In this document: piece after piece, positions 1 through 12,766 of the stretch
Layout: the number at the start of each line of letters is the position of its first letter
Position numbering within the stretch: the first letter of the stretch is position 1
Assembly (NCBI GenBank): GCA_030686995.1
Contig: CM060684.1
Coordinates: forward strand, 9,631,897-9,695,896
DNA: 64,000 nt
Direction: 5' to 3'
Origin: Artemisia argyi
Lineage: Eukaryota > Streptophyta > Magnoliopsida > Asterales > Asteraceae
Position numbers and translations under genes: made by a program
The notes under the pieces: generated by a model
Told to the model about the DNA's origin: nothing
Seen by the model: the letters and a program-made list of their open reading frames with translations, nothing else
Database searches by the model: none

Positions 1-583
1 CCTGGTATTTGCATTTGTTGCTTATATCATATGATTAAAACCTTGTGCTCAACTTTATCATTTAAACCTATGGATTGCACTCAACCTTTGTGTTGACTTT
101 TAAGCATGTGTTTCTCAGGTACTACTACTAATTAGTCTTGGAGCTTTATGATTTTGGCTTGGTGGAGTGGTTAGGACGAAGGAGATTTCTGTCAAGGCAG
201 CTTTATCTTTTCTACTATCTTTACCTTTCATGTCATTCGCAAAACCTTGGGGTGTCTTTAATATTTTTCCGCTGCTAAACTTTGATATATTCCGCTGCTA
301 AACTTTGGTATTTTCCACTGTTAAACTTTGTATTTCTACTACTAAACTTGGTTTTTCCGCTGCTAAACTTTGATATTTTCTGCTGCAAACTCTTTTATTT
401 ATTCCGCTGCTACTTGATAAAGAGTTTATGTACTCTAAATGGTTTGTAATTCGAATGATGTGTTTTGAGGCACTTTTTAAACGTCCCGTGTTGTGGTCGT
501 TAACTATAAAGGTGTCTGTTTCTGCCTGCGTAATGCCCCTGGCCGCGTTGGCTGCCGTATATCTGGGTTGGGGGTGTTAAAAC
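1..583 (+). mobile_element. 3' part of a Ty3/chromovirus-like LTR (fragment)
   Basis: Non-coding, T-rich sequence that ends in GGGTTGGGGGTGTTA. This resembles the reverse complement of the TGTAACACCCCAACCC start of the solo LTR at 13136, so it is probably the terminal part of an LTR of the same broad (Tekay-like) type, cut by the window edge. No gene is seen. An imperfect minisatellite lies inside it. Assignment rests only on the terminal motif and composition. Confidence 0.35.
267..415. repeat. Imperfect minisatellite, CCGCTGCTAAACTTT core
   Basis: Six or so diverged direct copies of a 20-24 bp unit built on TTCCGCTGCTAAACTTTG are arranged head to tail. Units differ by point changes and small length changes. 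Confidence 0.7.
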
Positions 584-879
584 AAATCTATCAATCAATG
601 AAGGATACCTAGGGAGTAGTAATCAATGAAAGACAGGTAGTGAGTGATATTTTTCCATTTCCATTAGTTATATAGGTTTATAACACCCGAGAGATGAGAG
701 TATCCAAACACTATTTGTGAGGTGCTAGTGTATGATTTCCGTGCTTATTTTGATTAAGGTGGAATGATTATTTGTTGTAATTACTTTTATGTTAATGTTA
801 AATGGCCCCTAACTTGTATTTTGATTAGAATAAAAGCTCAATTGCTTGAGGACAAACAAATCCCAAGTGTAAGGTTATT
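584..879 (+). mobile_element. Athila/Tat-type element, 3' internal end before the LTR
   Basis: This stretch aligns with the reverse complement of 44301-44560, which lies just inside the 3' LTR of the complete element at 42893-50991. Shared blocks include GACAGGTAGTGAG, CACCCGAGAGATG and the segment just before the LTR, GAGGACAAACAAATC. It is therefore the untranslated end of a related element in plus orientation. The first 40 bases repeat part of the LTR at 1917-1955, so an internal rearrangement has removed most of the element. Confidence 0.7.
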
Positions 880-2331
880 TGATGAGACGAAAAGTGTTAC
901 ACTTTTAAGGGGTCATTTAAGCCTTAAATCGCGATTATATGATCAAATATTGCCTTAAATCGTTCCTTTTGTCATTTTAGGTACTTTTGAGAGGAATTGT
1001 GAAAAAGGAAGCATTTTGGACATTTTTGGAGCATAAAAGTGAAGAAAATGACAAAGTCTCAAATTATGCTGGAAACAGTACCTGACTGCGTCACACTCTA
1101 CTAGGTGACGGCGTCACGTGTTGACAAAGAGGTAGATAATTATTTTACACTTGACGGGCCAGAAAGGAATTTTGGAGTTAAAGAGTGACGGCGTCACATT
1201 ATAATGTACCAAGGGCGTCACGTGTTATCACAAAGAGAGACGGGTCAAAGAACTTTACAAGGTGACGGCGTCAAGAGTGGATCTAGGCCATCAAGGAACC
1301 CTAAACACGGCGAGGTGACAACGTCACATCCCATAAGGTGACGCCGTCAGAGTTGTAAATTCTATATATACTCATCTAATTTTCATTCATTGTGTATGGA
1401 ACTTTAGGGAGAAAACTAGGGTACGAACCCTAGTCAACTTTTGCAGCTATTTTGAGGTTCCCAAACCTTTTTTCTTCCATGATTAATTGAAGATAAGTAT
1501 TCTATCAATCATTCAATATGTCTATGTGTCGTTTGATTCTATCTTACACTTATCTTTCTTTTAACATGCTAGGCTAGGTTTGTTTGTGTTTACTTAGATG
1601 TAATGAAACTTGGCTATTGATTATTGATTGATGATTTGTTATTAATTGTTGTTGGATGAATGATATCAATGTTAGGCTTAAGAAAACTGGCTTATCTCCT
1701 ATTGGTAACTTGCTTGATGTCTTAAGAAACATGAATCAGATGTGTACTATAATTAATTGGTTGTGTTTAATGCGTAAGTGACTATTAATGAGGCCATGAT
1801 AGGATACTAAACGTGTTGTCATAGGAAGAGATAGGATCTTATAGAGTTGGGGAAGGATGTACACGCCCCCATGAATGGTATTAAGGAATACAACCCGTCA
1901 TCTATGCAATTGTAACAAATCTATCAATCAATGAAAGATAGCTAGGAAGTAGTGAAACCTAAGTAAACACGTTTTTTCTCCATATTAGTTTTTCACACAT
2001 TTATTTTCTTGTTATTTAATTTTTATCTGCATTTGTAGTATTTGGTTTAGTTGACTAGCAACTAATTCCTCCCACTCCTTAAAAAATAGAGAATTTTACT
2101 TGGTTTTCATTAAAACATAAAAATACAAAAAGAATCATCCCTCACCTCTAGACCTATTTTAGATCATTTTCAATCCTAACGAACAGTATTCCTTGTGCAG
2201 AACGAGAAATTCTCTGGTTCTTACCACTACACTATACTACATCGATCAGGTACACTTGTCTGGCAGGGATTGTAAGCTTCTCAAGATCCCATGAGAAGTA
2301 AAACTTTTGTGTGACAATCAATATCGCATCA
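880..2331 (+). mobile_element. Athila/Tat-type 3' LTR, plus orientation, diverged copy
   Basis: The block begins TGATGAGACGA and ends ATCGCATCA. It aligns end to end with the reverse complement of the LTRs at 42893-44300 and 49584-50991, with many substitutions. Shared features in the same order are the TGACGGCGTCA promoter array, a TATA box at 1361-1371, the tRNA-Asp-like segment at 2231-2245 and the TGTAAGC block before the end. Length is 1452 bp against 1408 bp. It is much older than the other pair. No partner 5' LTR lies in the window. Confidence 0.8.
1083..1371 (+). promoter_or_regulatory. LTR promoter: TGACGSCGTCA array plus TATA box
   Basis: Palindromic 11-mers of the form TGACGSCGTCA or close variants occur at 1083, 1106, 1186, 1263, 1316 and 1339, with a further half site at about 1215. 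They stop about 12 bp before TCTATATATACTC (1361-1371), a good TATA box on the plus strand. Each unit is two inverted TGACG half sites, the core bound by plant TGA-type bZIP factors. Function is inferred from position and from conservation with the other LTRs. Confidence 0.6.
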
Positions 2332-2362
2332 AAGCCTAAAAGGCCCTCGTGTTTTCCAACAC

Positions 2363-2566
2363 TATGCAGATATTCTAGAATTTCTGGTGGGTCGGTGGAA
2401 AGTGGCTGACTTAACCGGGCTATCTGGTGAAGGGCGCAAGGCCCAAGAGTATGTTTGTGGGTTGCCACCAAGAATCAGAAGGCTCGAGGAGAGGGCTGCA
2501 GGTAGGGCGAAAGAAGGCCTGATGATGCCATTCAACTAGATCTATGATAGACAAGTGAAGCTTTGA
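2363..2566 (+). pseudogene. Stearoyl-ACP desaturase C-terminal fragment (unit 1)
   Basis: Reading from 2363 gives 68 codons that match the carboxy-terminal end of plant plastid stearoyl-[ACP] 9-desaturase (FAB2/SSI2 family). Recognisable blocks are [24 protein letters not shown] and [12 protein letters not shown], ending in KL and a stop. The Trp codon of the family's FSWI motif is a TAG stop here. Nothing upstream codes for the rest of the enzyme, including its di-iron ligands, so this is a dead fragment. About 370 bp after the stop matches the DNA after the second fragment at 59493 and is probably old 3' UTR and flank. Confidence 0.8.
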
Positions 2567-2987
2567 AAAATTGGAATAGTAAGTTAAAGTTTAAGGTTCT
2601 GTTGCTTTTTTTATGCGTAGAGTTTAAAACCTATTTTAGATGTCTGTTTCATGTAGTGCTGATGTGATTTTCTTGAATTTGGAACGTTTCATGAGTTTGC
2701 GTGTTTGTAAACTTTTGTGGACATATTATAGAACTTGTTATGCCAATTTTGATGTTGATGGTTATCGTTTACCCTTGTGTTTATCACTTTAATTGTTGGT
2801 AGCTCACATGAGACTGAGGAAGTTATGGATCATTATTTAGAGCCGTAAGACACTTTCAATAGTTTAAATAACCTGGAACCGAATCTAAGATTTTGGTCTT
2901 GGTATGCAATATGCACACTTTTCCTGTGATGAGTCGAACAACCTTTTGCTCTTTTTAAGCATGTATTTTGGGTATTTCTTTATGTTA

Positions 2988-3857
2988 GAGATGAGCACGA
3001 TTCCAAAATGGTATCTAACCAGCACCCTTTTGGTGGCACCAGTTTTTTTCCCGGCCAAAAATGACGTTACCGTTCCCGGAACCTAGATTATGCCTGGTAC
3101 AGGTTCTGAAACTGGGTTCAGTTAAAACGGTACCATACCGGTTCCAGAACCGGTTTCCATTAAAAAAACATTGTATTTGATCTATAAATCCTCGTTATGA
3201 ATCAATTTCAATGTAGTTGTTAGGTGTTTACTCTTTTATTATATAAAAACCTTATTGGTTCAATAACATCATATATTATTTTATCATTCTTGCAATCTAT
3301 AGTTTGTTTTTCTTAAAAAATGAATGGATGATTCCCACACAACAGCCAAATATGATAGGTTAAATCCACTCAATTAAATCGTTTAAATTTGTAAGTATGG
3401 TTATATGAGAAGCTCACTTAGGTTGGTAACACATATATTAGACATGTGAATTTTGGCACTTTAGTGCTCTTGTTGGTGCCTTCTACAATTACACTATGTC
3501 TCCATGTACTTACTGTATTGAATCATAGCAAGTAGTTGAACTTCAAATTCATGTTAATTATTTTTACACATTAAAAAGCATGTGCTTAGTTATGAGTATA
3601 TTTTCCGAAACCATAAGAATGCATGAGACAACCAGTAGGGGTGTTTCGATTGACAAATTAGTTAAAAAAAAACAAGACAATTCGAATTCTGGTACCAAAA
3701 CTGGTATTTCCCGTATTGATACCGTACCGCTTTTTAGTGGTACCAAATAATTTTTGAGGGAGTTTCATGGTACTGATACCGTATCGAGTAAATAGAACCG
3801 GTACTGGTACGGTTCCGGAATCGTACCATATTTCTGATACCCATTTTCATCCGTAGT
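2988..3857. mobile_element. hAT-like non-autonomous element (unit 1)
   Basis: The stretch starts TAGAGATGAGCA and ends in the reverse complement of TACGGATGAAAA, a weak hAT-type terminal inverted repeat. The unit 2 copy ends in the reverse complement of TAGGGATGAGAA, which is closer to the hAT consensus. The inner flanks are rich in ACCGGTTCC-type repeats. No transposase is seen and no clean 8-bp target duplication could be read. The right part (from about 3200) is repeated at 18400-19058. Confidence 0.45.
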
Positions 3858-4870
3858 TTCATGCATGATACATGTATCATCTTTACAATTGCGGTTACGA
3901 GATGACAATTTCAAGGCTCTCCTTATCATTTTCATTTGCGCACAATACTTTTAGGGGCTGTTTGGTGTGGAGGTTTAGAATTGGGGAATGCAGAGTAAAG
4001 TCATTGATGTTGTTTGTTTAATGGATCTAGGTTTCATGTTTGTTTCTTTTTAATTTTACAATCTACAATTTGGGGCATTCTTATTTATCGATGTTAGGGT
4101 TTTTTGTTTTTTTTTTCCTTCCTCATATGACAAGCAGAAGGTAATGTTAAGTAATGCCATAGACATCTACTTATTGTATGTGCTGCTTATTCATAAGGAG
4201 GTGGTAAAACGGGTATTCCTATCGGTTCCAAGTTCAATATATCCCCAAAGAGTACTCTAATCCTTCTAATGTGGCTACTTCAAAGAGTGGAAATACTAAG
4301 TCTAAAAATGTAAATGCTAAGGTGGAGTCAAATGTGTCTAAAAAGGGCAAGGAGACTATGGGTTTGGCTTCCAATAATTTGGTCAATACATCTAACAAGT
4401 ATGATGTTTTATCCAATGATTTCGCTACAGTTTTTGAAGAAATAAATGTGAATGATAAGGCTTCGAGTTCTAGCAAGATTCAAGTGGAAGTGGATACATA
4501 TACAAACAAGGTTGGTGATCCGTTTGTCGATGTGGAAACGGATAGTGACAATGAAGAGTATGAGGACTACAATGATATTGCAAATTACTTGAATTCGTCA
4601 AGCTCAAAGGTTAATGGTGGTTCTACGAAAGATTTCAAGGTGTAGGGTCGCAAAAAGTAGTTAGTTGTGTATGTTTACGGCATGTCATAAACATATCTTC
4701 TTGTTTTCATGTAGCTAGTAGTTTAGCTTTGTTAGAGTTGGTTTGATACACATGTGGTACGTTTTGGTTTAGATCTGTCCGGGTTGAGATGTAGAACTCA
4801 CCCACATCCTTTGTACTTTAACGTTTTTTTGGTGTAATAAATTTTACTTGATGGAAGACTCTTTATCAAA
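3858..4870 (+). mobile_element. LINE-like remnant with ORF1 C-terminal fragment (unit 1)
   Basis: The reading frame at about 4221-4645 has a polar, Ser/Asn/Lys-rich sequence that includes NKYDVLSNDF. This resembles the region following the zinc knuckle in plant LINE ORF1 proteins. It ends in an untranslated part with a TGTACTTTAACG block and then an A-rich end. The unit 2 copy (19060-20124) ends in a long poly(A), which supports target-primed insertion. No endonuclease or reverse transcriptase is present, so this is an internally deleted or truncated copy. The LINE assignment is moderate; it could be another gag-like remnant. Confidence 0.45.
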
Positions 4871-4878
4871 AACAAAGT

Positions 4879-6177
4879 TGATATAAATAATGCCTAAAAA
4901 CGTTATCAATATTTTTCGATATCTCTATGTTTTGATAATCACAAAATGCAGAATCATTAAACATAAAGATTAGTACGTAAACAAGTATTTAGTTTTAAAT
5001 ATTCACTTCAACAACTAAATCACTCAAGGTATGAATACACAAAATGTCTAATGCATTTTATGATCAAAGGAACATTTTCTTAATCACTAGATTTTTTATA
5101 AAATCTCAAAAACATTTTATATCTTTTAGAAAATCATTTTTGGTATTAAATAAATATGTTTATTCACCATAAATATATGAATTCAAAATTTCAACCAAAA
5201 ATGGCAAAATTGTTCCAGAAAAACCTTCCCCACAAAAAGACAAAGCTGAGCAACGGTTATGATGGGCGGCCCCCGTAATTTGCTAGGCGGCCCCCTTAAT
5301 TATTAAGGGCACCGACCCCTAATTAAGGGGACCGGTCACGCTCCTCAGCTTTGCCTATAAATACTGGACAATCCCTGGATTTTTTCCTCACCTTTTGCAC
5401 CCCAAAACTTTCTGTTCTAAATTTCTTCTCATATCTTTCTAAAACATTTGATTATATAATCATAAGCTTTTGCTTCCAAGTTATTCAAGCTTCCACCATC
5501 CAAGTGCAAAGAAAGAATACTCCTTCAACAACAATAGAAAAAGTATTCTAGATTAGTAAATATTATTTGGTAATTGTGTAAAGTGTTGTGTGCTTAAGTA
5601 GATTGAAGTGTAAGTAAGTAGTTGTGGCGTAAAGAATTAGTATAGAAGTAGTGATAAGTTGTGAAGTAGTTAAGGTGTCTAGTAGTAGTAAGAAGTTGTG
5701 AAGAAGTAGTGAAGTTGTGAAGAAGAAGAAGTCGTGAAGCCGTGAAGTCGTGAAGAAGTTGTGAACAAGTTGTAAAGAAGTCATGAGATTGGTTCTAGCT
5801 ACAATTAGAACTCGACATTTAGCCTTGTGTTGTTAAATCGGTGTAAGCGAAAGTGTGTAAGGTTTTCTCCGACATAAGGGAGTTTGTTAACATAGTGAAG
5901 AGAACTCTCGAGTTAGGTGCTCGGGGAGTGGAGCAGAGCAAAGAGGTGCTTCGTAGCTAAACCACTATAAATCCTCTGTGTCTTGTTTTGATCTTTCCAT
6001 CCCTATCTTTACATTCATTACTTTACTTGCATTGATTAATTTCACTTATATTTGTTTGTTCATATTGTCCAAGTATTGAATTTATATAAGATCGAATCGA
6101 AGCTTTAAAAGTAAACAAAAGTTTTCATAATAAATTAAAAAGACGTAAAACTATTCAACCCCCATTCTAGTTTTCCA
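4879..6177 (+). mobile_element. SIRE-like Ty1/copia solo LTR, plus orientation
   Basis: The LTR begins TGATATAAAT and ends about TTTTCCA, inserted in the A-rich tail of the LINE remnant. The paralogous site at 20084 has only poly(A), which shows the LTR is an addition. Shared blocks with the minus-strand SIRE-like LTR (12769-18393) include AATCACTCAAGGTATGAA near the start and ATTCAACCCCC near the end. A TATA box (CTATAAATAC) lies at about 5354, preceded by GC-rich inverted repeats (GGCGGCCCCC). A GTGAAG-rich short repeat occupies 5640-5790. No second LTR or coding region flanks it. Ends are accurate to a few bases. Confidence 0.6.
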
Positions 6178-6470
6178 AAAAAAAATGGAAATGATAAACC
6201 CCCGTAGGTCTATTGTATTATTAGCAAAACTATATACATGAAACCATAATGGACCCAAACCCACAATCGGGTTTGGGCCATATTTCTCGTCTAATAGTAA
6301 GGACCCAAAGACAAAATATAGCAAGATTTCATATGGGGTAGTATATAGTAATTTGATACCCAACCCATATTCATCAATCTAAACAACAACAAAGGTAAAG
6401 ATACATTTGATCACATCCATCGTCATTCCAGTTCTTACCTATACCACCTTGACATCGTTCAATTAGCTAA

Positions 6471-6710
6471 TTAGCTAGCATTTGGCAAAACAAAATAAAT
6501 GTATACGGAGACTGGATATTGTAGTAACGCTGAGATGGAAGCCCTAAGAGGATAGGTGTCACGTTTGATCACGAATATACCAACAATGGCACAAGGTATC
6601 ATGATGGCGAGCACCTCAGCCGAGTAGGTCCATGATAGTCCCTTTATATATACGATAGCAAGCAACGTTAGCAACCCAAGAAGGTTATTCATCACCAATC
6701 CATTGTAGAT
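6471..6710 (-). pseudogene. NCL-like gene remnant, last exon only (unit 1)
   Basis: Eighty codons including the TAA stop match exon 9 of the intact genes (unit 2, 20397-20636), encoding the last membrane segments with MNNLLGLLTLL and the C-terminal LPNAS. The splice acceptor is lost: the intact genes have AG before the exon, this copy has AT. The intron upstream continues only to about 6832, where repeat DNA cuts in. The 3' flank at 6180-6470 is conserved with the other units. Exons 1-8 are absent, so this is a relic. Confidence 0.85.
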
Positions 6711-6832
6711 ATGCATTAGATAAACAAAATCGTGTTGTTAGTTTACATCATATATCATATATGGTGATGAAGTTATCGGATGGTAAAATCTTACTTCTGA
6801 AATATTATTTTCATTTGATCAAGATATATATT

Positions 6833-8224
6833 AGAGTAAATTACATGGATGGTCCCTGTGGTTTGTCTAAAATAACAACTTTCGTCCCTAAAAGTTTAAA
6901 GTTGCACTGGTAGTCCCTAAGTTGGTAAACAAATAACACCACCAGTCCGTTAGCTCAGAAACAAGTACTATAAGTCCTAGGGGTCTTCATCTTCAAGGAA
7001 TAAGCTCAAGTGCTTATCTAGCTTAATAGTTGACTTTTTGTTGACTTTTGCAATCAAATCAGAAATCAAACAACAAAAGCTCACAAAAAGCTATGAATTA
7101 GCCTAAATGAGCTTATTGAACAGAAATATAAGCTTTAAAACAGTGAGTAACAGTAAATCAAGTGGTTAAAGTAAATTGAGACAAGGAATTTAAAAGAAAA
7201 ATTGAAATTGCATTGATACTTGAAAGTTGAATTACAGAAATTGAAAGCTAAATAAAGCTAGAATATGCTACTGCACTAAGCTATTCCTAAGCTAAATTAT
7301 ACTACTCTTAAAAACTAATAGCCTTCAAATGTGAGTGAGGAGCACTATTTATAGCTGGGCTTGAGGAGGTATTAGGGTTCCAGTAGAAGTTTCACGAATC
7401 TCAATTCACAGCCCTTGATTAAATTCCATCATTCAATCATTAATTGTAGCCCTCGGATCATGTGATGATGTGTCATAGCTAATGGAAGGTTGCCAATATG
7501 CCATGTTGGCAATCCAAAGTCTTGACATCTCCCTAACACGTGAGTAAGGCTTCTAGAATCCATTAAAATGTATGGGTAAACTTGGAGAGGCAGGGTAAAA
7601 GGGACTGGGGGTGATGGAACAGTAAAACGCGCCTCTTTTTTATTTTATTGTTGTTTGACTGAGTTATGACCGGGTATGAGGATAACGGGTCTTGGGTTTG
7701 TTATGGGTAAGGGTGTGTTGGGTTTATTAGTGAAGGGGTGATGGGCTGGATTAGATTTAATAAGGTATTGGGCTTGGTGGGTATTGGTTTTATATTGGAT
7801 TTGGGTTTAATTGTTTTGGTAGATTTAGGTTTAGATAAGTAGTGATAGGATTTTAGTTTATAGGTTAAGTTTAAAAGTCTAAGGACTAATTTTGCCAATT
7901 TGCAATTCATCAAGGACCCATATTGCCACAATCTCAAAGTACATCCAAGGGTTAATCTTGACTAATAATGATTCTTCAAGGGTTATTTTTGACACTTTGA
8001 GCATAACTGTGACCATAATTGAGAGATCCTTCCCAGGCCTCAGCTTATGTACACTCTTTCCATTCTCGTGCTTGGTTTTGTCGTTTTCTTGTGATTTTGT
8101 CCTTTTTCAAGATATCCGTACCTTCACATGTAAAAACACAAAAACACAAATATATTTGGCATATTTTGTTAGTTTTTGGTCTTTTTGGTCCGTTTTATAA
8201 GGTAAAAGGTATGTGTAAATTGAC
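6833..8224 (-). mobile_element. Repeat-derived DNA, probably an LTR of a minus-strand Ty3 element
   Basis: The join to NCL intron DNA is at about 6832. The first 100 bases (AGTAAATTACATGGATGGTCC) resemble the end of a MULE-type element, with no partner found. On the minus strand, a purine-rich CTGGGGGATTTTGG immediately precedes TGTGTCAATTT at about 8224, as expected for a polypurine tract and an LTR start. A hairpin GGTATGTG/CACATACC lies there. The other LTR end was not located. No gene is seen. Confidence 0.35.
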
Positions 8225-10440
8225 ACATACCAAAATCCCCCAGAGTAAGGTATTTCCGTGTCCTCACGAAATGTCATCACTTCACGCTTTTGAGATAAAT
8301 AATTTCACAACTCTTTTTACTAACTTTGGAAAGCAGCAAAACGTTCAAAAGAGATTAAGATATTATTTATTCCCAAAAACGCCCCATTTTTCCAGCTTTA
8401 TTCCATATACTACTATTTTTTTTACTTTTCTTATTTTCCTTATGATGGTATGTTGACTTTCATTATTTTTCAATAATGTTTAGGGTCAGAGAGTAAGAAA
8501 CACGACTCATGAAGAAGTGACCATACGGATAGAATTCATCGTCCCTGATTTTTCGCATGTCCCCAAACTAAGTGTAAAAACAAAATCATAGCTAAAAATG
8601 TTATCAGATGCTAACACTACTCATAAATTCTAATTGTAACTTCTTGCTCCCGAGTCTTATTTATCTAGATTTTTTTATTAGAGAAATGATTTTCTCATTT
8701 TGTTTCGATAATTTTTTGTCCGATAGATTTATGTGGTTTTAAAAATCATTTAGCTTTTAACTCATAAGGCTCAAACCAAAAACTTAACTTATTTATCATT
8801 ATTTATTCATCAATTTTTTTTGCATTATAACTTTTAGTTAATGTTATGTACCTCAAGCATACGGAGCTTCACGTGCTAATTCCAAGACCTTACCACCTAG
8901 AATAAAGGATGCAAGGGCCGTTACAATGGAGAGTTCCAAGACCTAAATGCCGTGGAAGTAAGGATCCAAGGGCCCGCTTGTCGAATCGAAGATTTTGGCA
9001 CTTTTTATTATTATTCACTTTTACTTATCAATGGTGTCATACTACGAACCTCATGTGACATAAACAAAACGGAGAATTCCAAGACTCTAGACATTCCTCA
9101 AATGAGGATCCAAGGGTTTTAGACCAAGACCTCACACATTCCTGAATTACAGATCCAATGGTCGCTTAATGCTTATGCCACATGTAAAATGAGTTAAATG
9201 CTAAATACTTGTTAAAACCGCGTAACTCTAATTATTATATTTTTTTGGGTTTTCAATCTTGTGAGAGCAAGATATCACAAATAACCGTTATAAGCTCTAA
9301 AGAAATCCAACTATTCCACGTTTAGCATCTAATTACATAAATAACTTTTCTATCATTTCTCGTTCTCCAAAAATTTAAAATCTCAAGTAATGAGATCCGC
9401 GGATGCTTAGTCAAATAATCAAGCCACGCATATATAAAATCAATTCTAGGAACTTGCAAACTCTTGAAAAGAATTAGCGTTTTCTAGCTCCTTGTGGAAT
9501 AGACTAGCGAAAGCTTAGCGATTATGTAAGTTAAGGGAACAAGCTAGAGCTCAACACGCCCGGTCAAGTCAAAATTCTATTCGTACTCTACCTAGCGGAA
9601 AGTCAACAAGGTGTCAAAACTTATTATATTTTTGCACAATTTTTCCAATTCTTCTCATTTTTTTACTTACTTTTTCTCATCATTTTTCATCACTTTTTTC
9701 AAATTTTCAATTTTCCCAAAAAAATAGGGTTGCGAAAGTAAACGGCTAAATGAAAGTGCAAGTCAAATCAAATCGAAGATTTCCACCCAAGCTAAAGTTA
9801 AACATTGTCCTCAATGTTTCAATTTTTCAATCTAAGGCCGTTGATTAATTATGCCAAAATATAACGTTAGTTGATAAGATTTTGGATATCGGTTTTCCAT
9901 AAGCAACGAAGAATGAGACTCGAGTGGAGAGAAAGAAAAAACCACGAGCACGAGAGTCTTCATACTTCGGGGAAAATCCTGAACATACATAAACAACCAT
10001 GAAACACGAGATATGGAAGAGGTCAACCCCATCACGTCACTTTATTAGAAAATAGAAAGGAGAAAGAGATAAGCATGGGTTGCCTCCCACGAAGCGCTTG
10101 TTTTTTTATCGAATCGTAGCTTGACTCGCCCCGCATTCATTTGTCCTTGGGGTAGAAAGTGAAAGAAATAATCTCCATCGGACTTTCGTTCAAGAGGTTT
10201 GGATAAACATTGAAGCACATGAAAGTTCCACACCGACGAGATACCCACGGCTCTAAAATTGAGATGCCGGGGTCAAAGATGAAATCTTCACTCCCGAAGG
10301 AGTGAAGGATTGGAGAAGTCACATCAAATGTGATGAACGGGAGAAAGAAAATAAGATGCATAAGATATAAGTTATCATTTGTTAATCCAAAGAAACAAGA
10401 TGCAATGTATTCTCTTGTAACATAACCATTCATGTTACAA
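8225..10440 (-). mobile_element. Athila/Tat-type internal 3' region, degenerate
   Basis: The sequence at 10076 (ATGGGTTGCCTCCCACGAAG) matches 46598 in the complete element, at a similar distance from the 3' LTR side. A second shared landmark is ACATTGTCCTCAATGTT at 9801 against ACATTGTCCCAAATGTT at 45802. Only short open frames occur and none resembles a known protein. This is the gene-poor spacer between coding region and 3' LTR of a second family member, minus orientation. Confidence 0.5.
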
Positions 10441-12753
10441 AGAAAATAAGTTGCACAAGATATAAGTTATCATTTGTTAATCTTTTGATAAGAGAAATAT
10501 ATGTGATCTTCTCAAAGATTGATGACGTATATAATAGTTAATAACATATTATGTGTGACACTTTTACTAGATATGTGATTTTGAGTGTTGAGTCGTTCAT
10601 GAGCAAAGTTTATATATGTTGTTTGTTTGCTCATGTTTGGTTTTTCGGAAATGACCCATTTACTAATTGCATTGCAAAGTAAATTACTTGAATATTTCAG
10701 ATGAAACATCTAAGTTGTCAATCCTACTTAGTTGTGTCCATTATGCATCTTTTAAACATATTAGTTTAATGTTTGAAACACAACCATTGGACAAGAAGAC
10801 TTAATATGACATCTTCAACACAAGTGTGAGTTATGATTCGATGCATATTATTTTCGTCTTGAGAGGACGTCATTAATTTCATAACAACCGAGTGTGATTG
10901 AGTATGTAGATTCAAGATAATATATTTTATTATATTTTGTTGTTATCTTGAAGCTAGACAAATAATGACTCCAATTTCATGTCCATACTCGAAAACTTGT
11001 CAATTAGATTTGAAGATGATATCAATCATAATTTGAATAATGAATTGATATATACTCGAAATCTTTCTTGACCCTCACGATCACTCCTTTTAAAAAGATA
11101 ATAAAAATTTAAGGAATGTGTTACATTTATTCTAATACTAGTTGTGTGTGAGGTTAATGACATATTAACTTACTACTTAGAGATTGTCATTTATTTTTAT
11201 GTGCGAAAAACTATTTATTATTAAGTATAATATTCTTAGTTTTCGACAGATCATAAGTATAAAAATAATTATTTTAACCATTTTTATACAACATATGTAA
11301 AATGCTAAATGTTTAAAATATTTTGTGTGTGTGTGTGTTAGATCAAATCAAGTTTAATACATTTTATTTTACTTAAATACTAATGTATTAATATGATATT
11401 TTATCTTGTTTAGACAACCCATGGTCAAGCAAGACAAAAGGATGTAATGTTTTAGAGATCATGTTAAGGATTTAATGAAAGTGTTAAATATTTTGAGTTG
11501 ATCGATATAGTTTTAAACACTTAAACCTTTAGAAAAATAATTGTGTAAGAAAATATCTTTCGACACACATGATCAACCAACTTAGTTTCTATTCCTAAGA
11601 AGGTTACTAAAGCATTTTAAAACTTGCAAGATGTCGAAAACATATATGCAAGAAAAGTAGTCTATGTCTATATGCAATGCAACATCAATTACGCAAGTTA
11701 GTGCAAGAAGTCTAGTCTAATTCCCATTGACGCATAAACCGAAAAACTAGTAATCAACACATAGCAAAAAGACATGTAAAACGTTTGTAATTATAGATAT
11801 AATTAGCTCAACTAAAAATAACTATAAGCACTCAAAAATATTAACTAACAATACTAGGACAGAAAGAAAAACAAATAACCATTTATCATAACACACAAAA
11901 ATACTAATCGTCATTTTGTGTATTAAGTATAACAATGTATACTTAGCTTGATTCTGTTTCAAAATGAATTATTTTCCACCCAATTTCAAAACTTGATCAA
12001 GTTCAACACTTTGAAAATATAAATACATCGACATGTGATGCTCTCTTTGTAATTTGATCAAAAATTTACGCAATCGGCATGACCGAAAAAGACTCTCTAT
12101 TACGAATCAAAGATTCTCATAAATTTAACTTTACAATCATTTTCTAAAAGTATTTTTAAATGAAAGTAGACTCAATTACATTTAAAACGATAGGTGGTAC
12201 GACTCCTACGGACTTACGGTTGATTTTATACGAATTTTTGAAAATTACTCAGTTTTAAAAAACATACGAAGGTATCATTAAATTTAGTGGTACCATCCAT
12301 ATTAAATAGGACCGTGACCTGTTTTTACATATTTGAACAAAACCAATTTTCTCAACCAAAATAAGTATTTGATGTTACGAAAAGATGTAAAACTTAATAA
12401 ACTAAATACCTAACATATAAAAGATATGTTAAGTAACATTTCCACGTTTAGGACTAAGAAAAACATTTACGAAAATATATTTACTATAAAGCAAGGAGTT
12501 GTCCCAAACGCTCCTTTCAAAACCACATCATTTTACGACTCGTTCTATAAACATGAACGGATACTTACAAACTATATTCTTTTACTGGTTTAAGAGACCT
12601 TCAAGCTAGTATGACAAAGTATACTTAAAAACAAAACTTGTAAGTATTAAGCAACTAAATACTTTTCATATGTTATCCCCCTTCATGGGTAATTTGATAC
12701 ATGGACCGTACTCAATTCTGAAAACCAGTTGTTTCAAAAATTTTGAGCAACCT
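10441..12753 (-). mobile_element. Degenerate retroelement interior, no recognisable gene
   Basis: AT-rich DNA with no supported coding frame. It lies on the internal side of a SIRE-like primer-binding site (12754-12766), so it is probably the decayed interior of that minus-strand copia element. A 45-bp block containing ATAAGTTATCATTTGTTAATC occurs at about 10347 and again at 10438. A short TG repeat lies near 11326. Confidence 0.35.
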
Positions 12754-12766
12754 GGCTCTGATACCA
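12754..12766 (-). other. Primer-binding site for initiator tRNA-Met (SIRE-like element)
   Basis: On the minus strand the sequence TGGTATCAGAGCC begins two bases after the LTR end at 12769. It is the standard plant copia primer site for initiator tRNA-Met. It fixes the element as minus-strand and identifies 12769-18393 as its 5' LTR. Confidence 0.85.

Noticed and set aside
2232..2471. Open frame of 79 codons on the minus strand
   Set aside because: It is antisense to the desaturase fragment and the LTR end, and has no similarity of its own.
8019..8456. 145-codon frame on the plus strand
   Set aside because: Low-complexity, spans a predicted LTR boundary and resembles no known protein.
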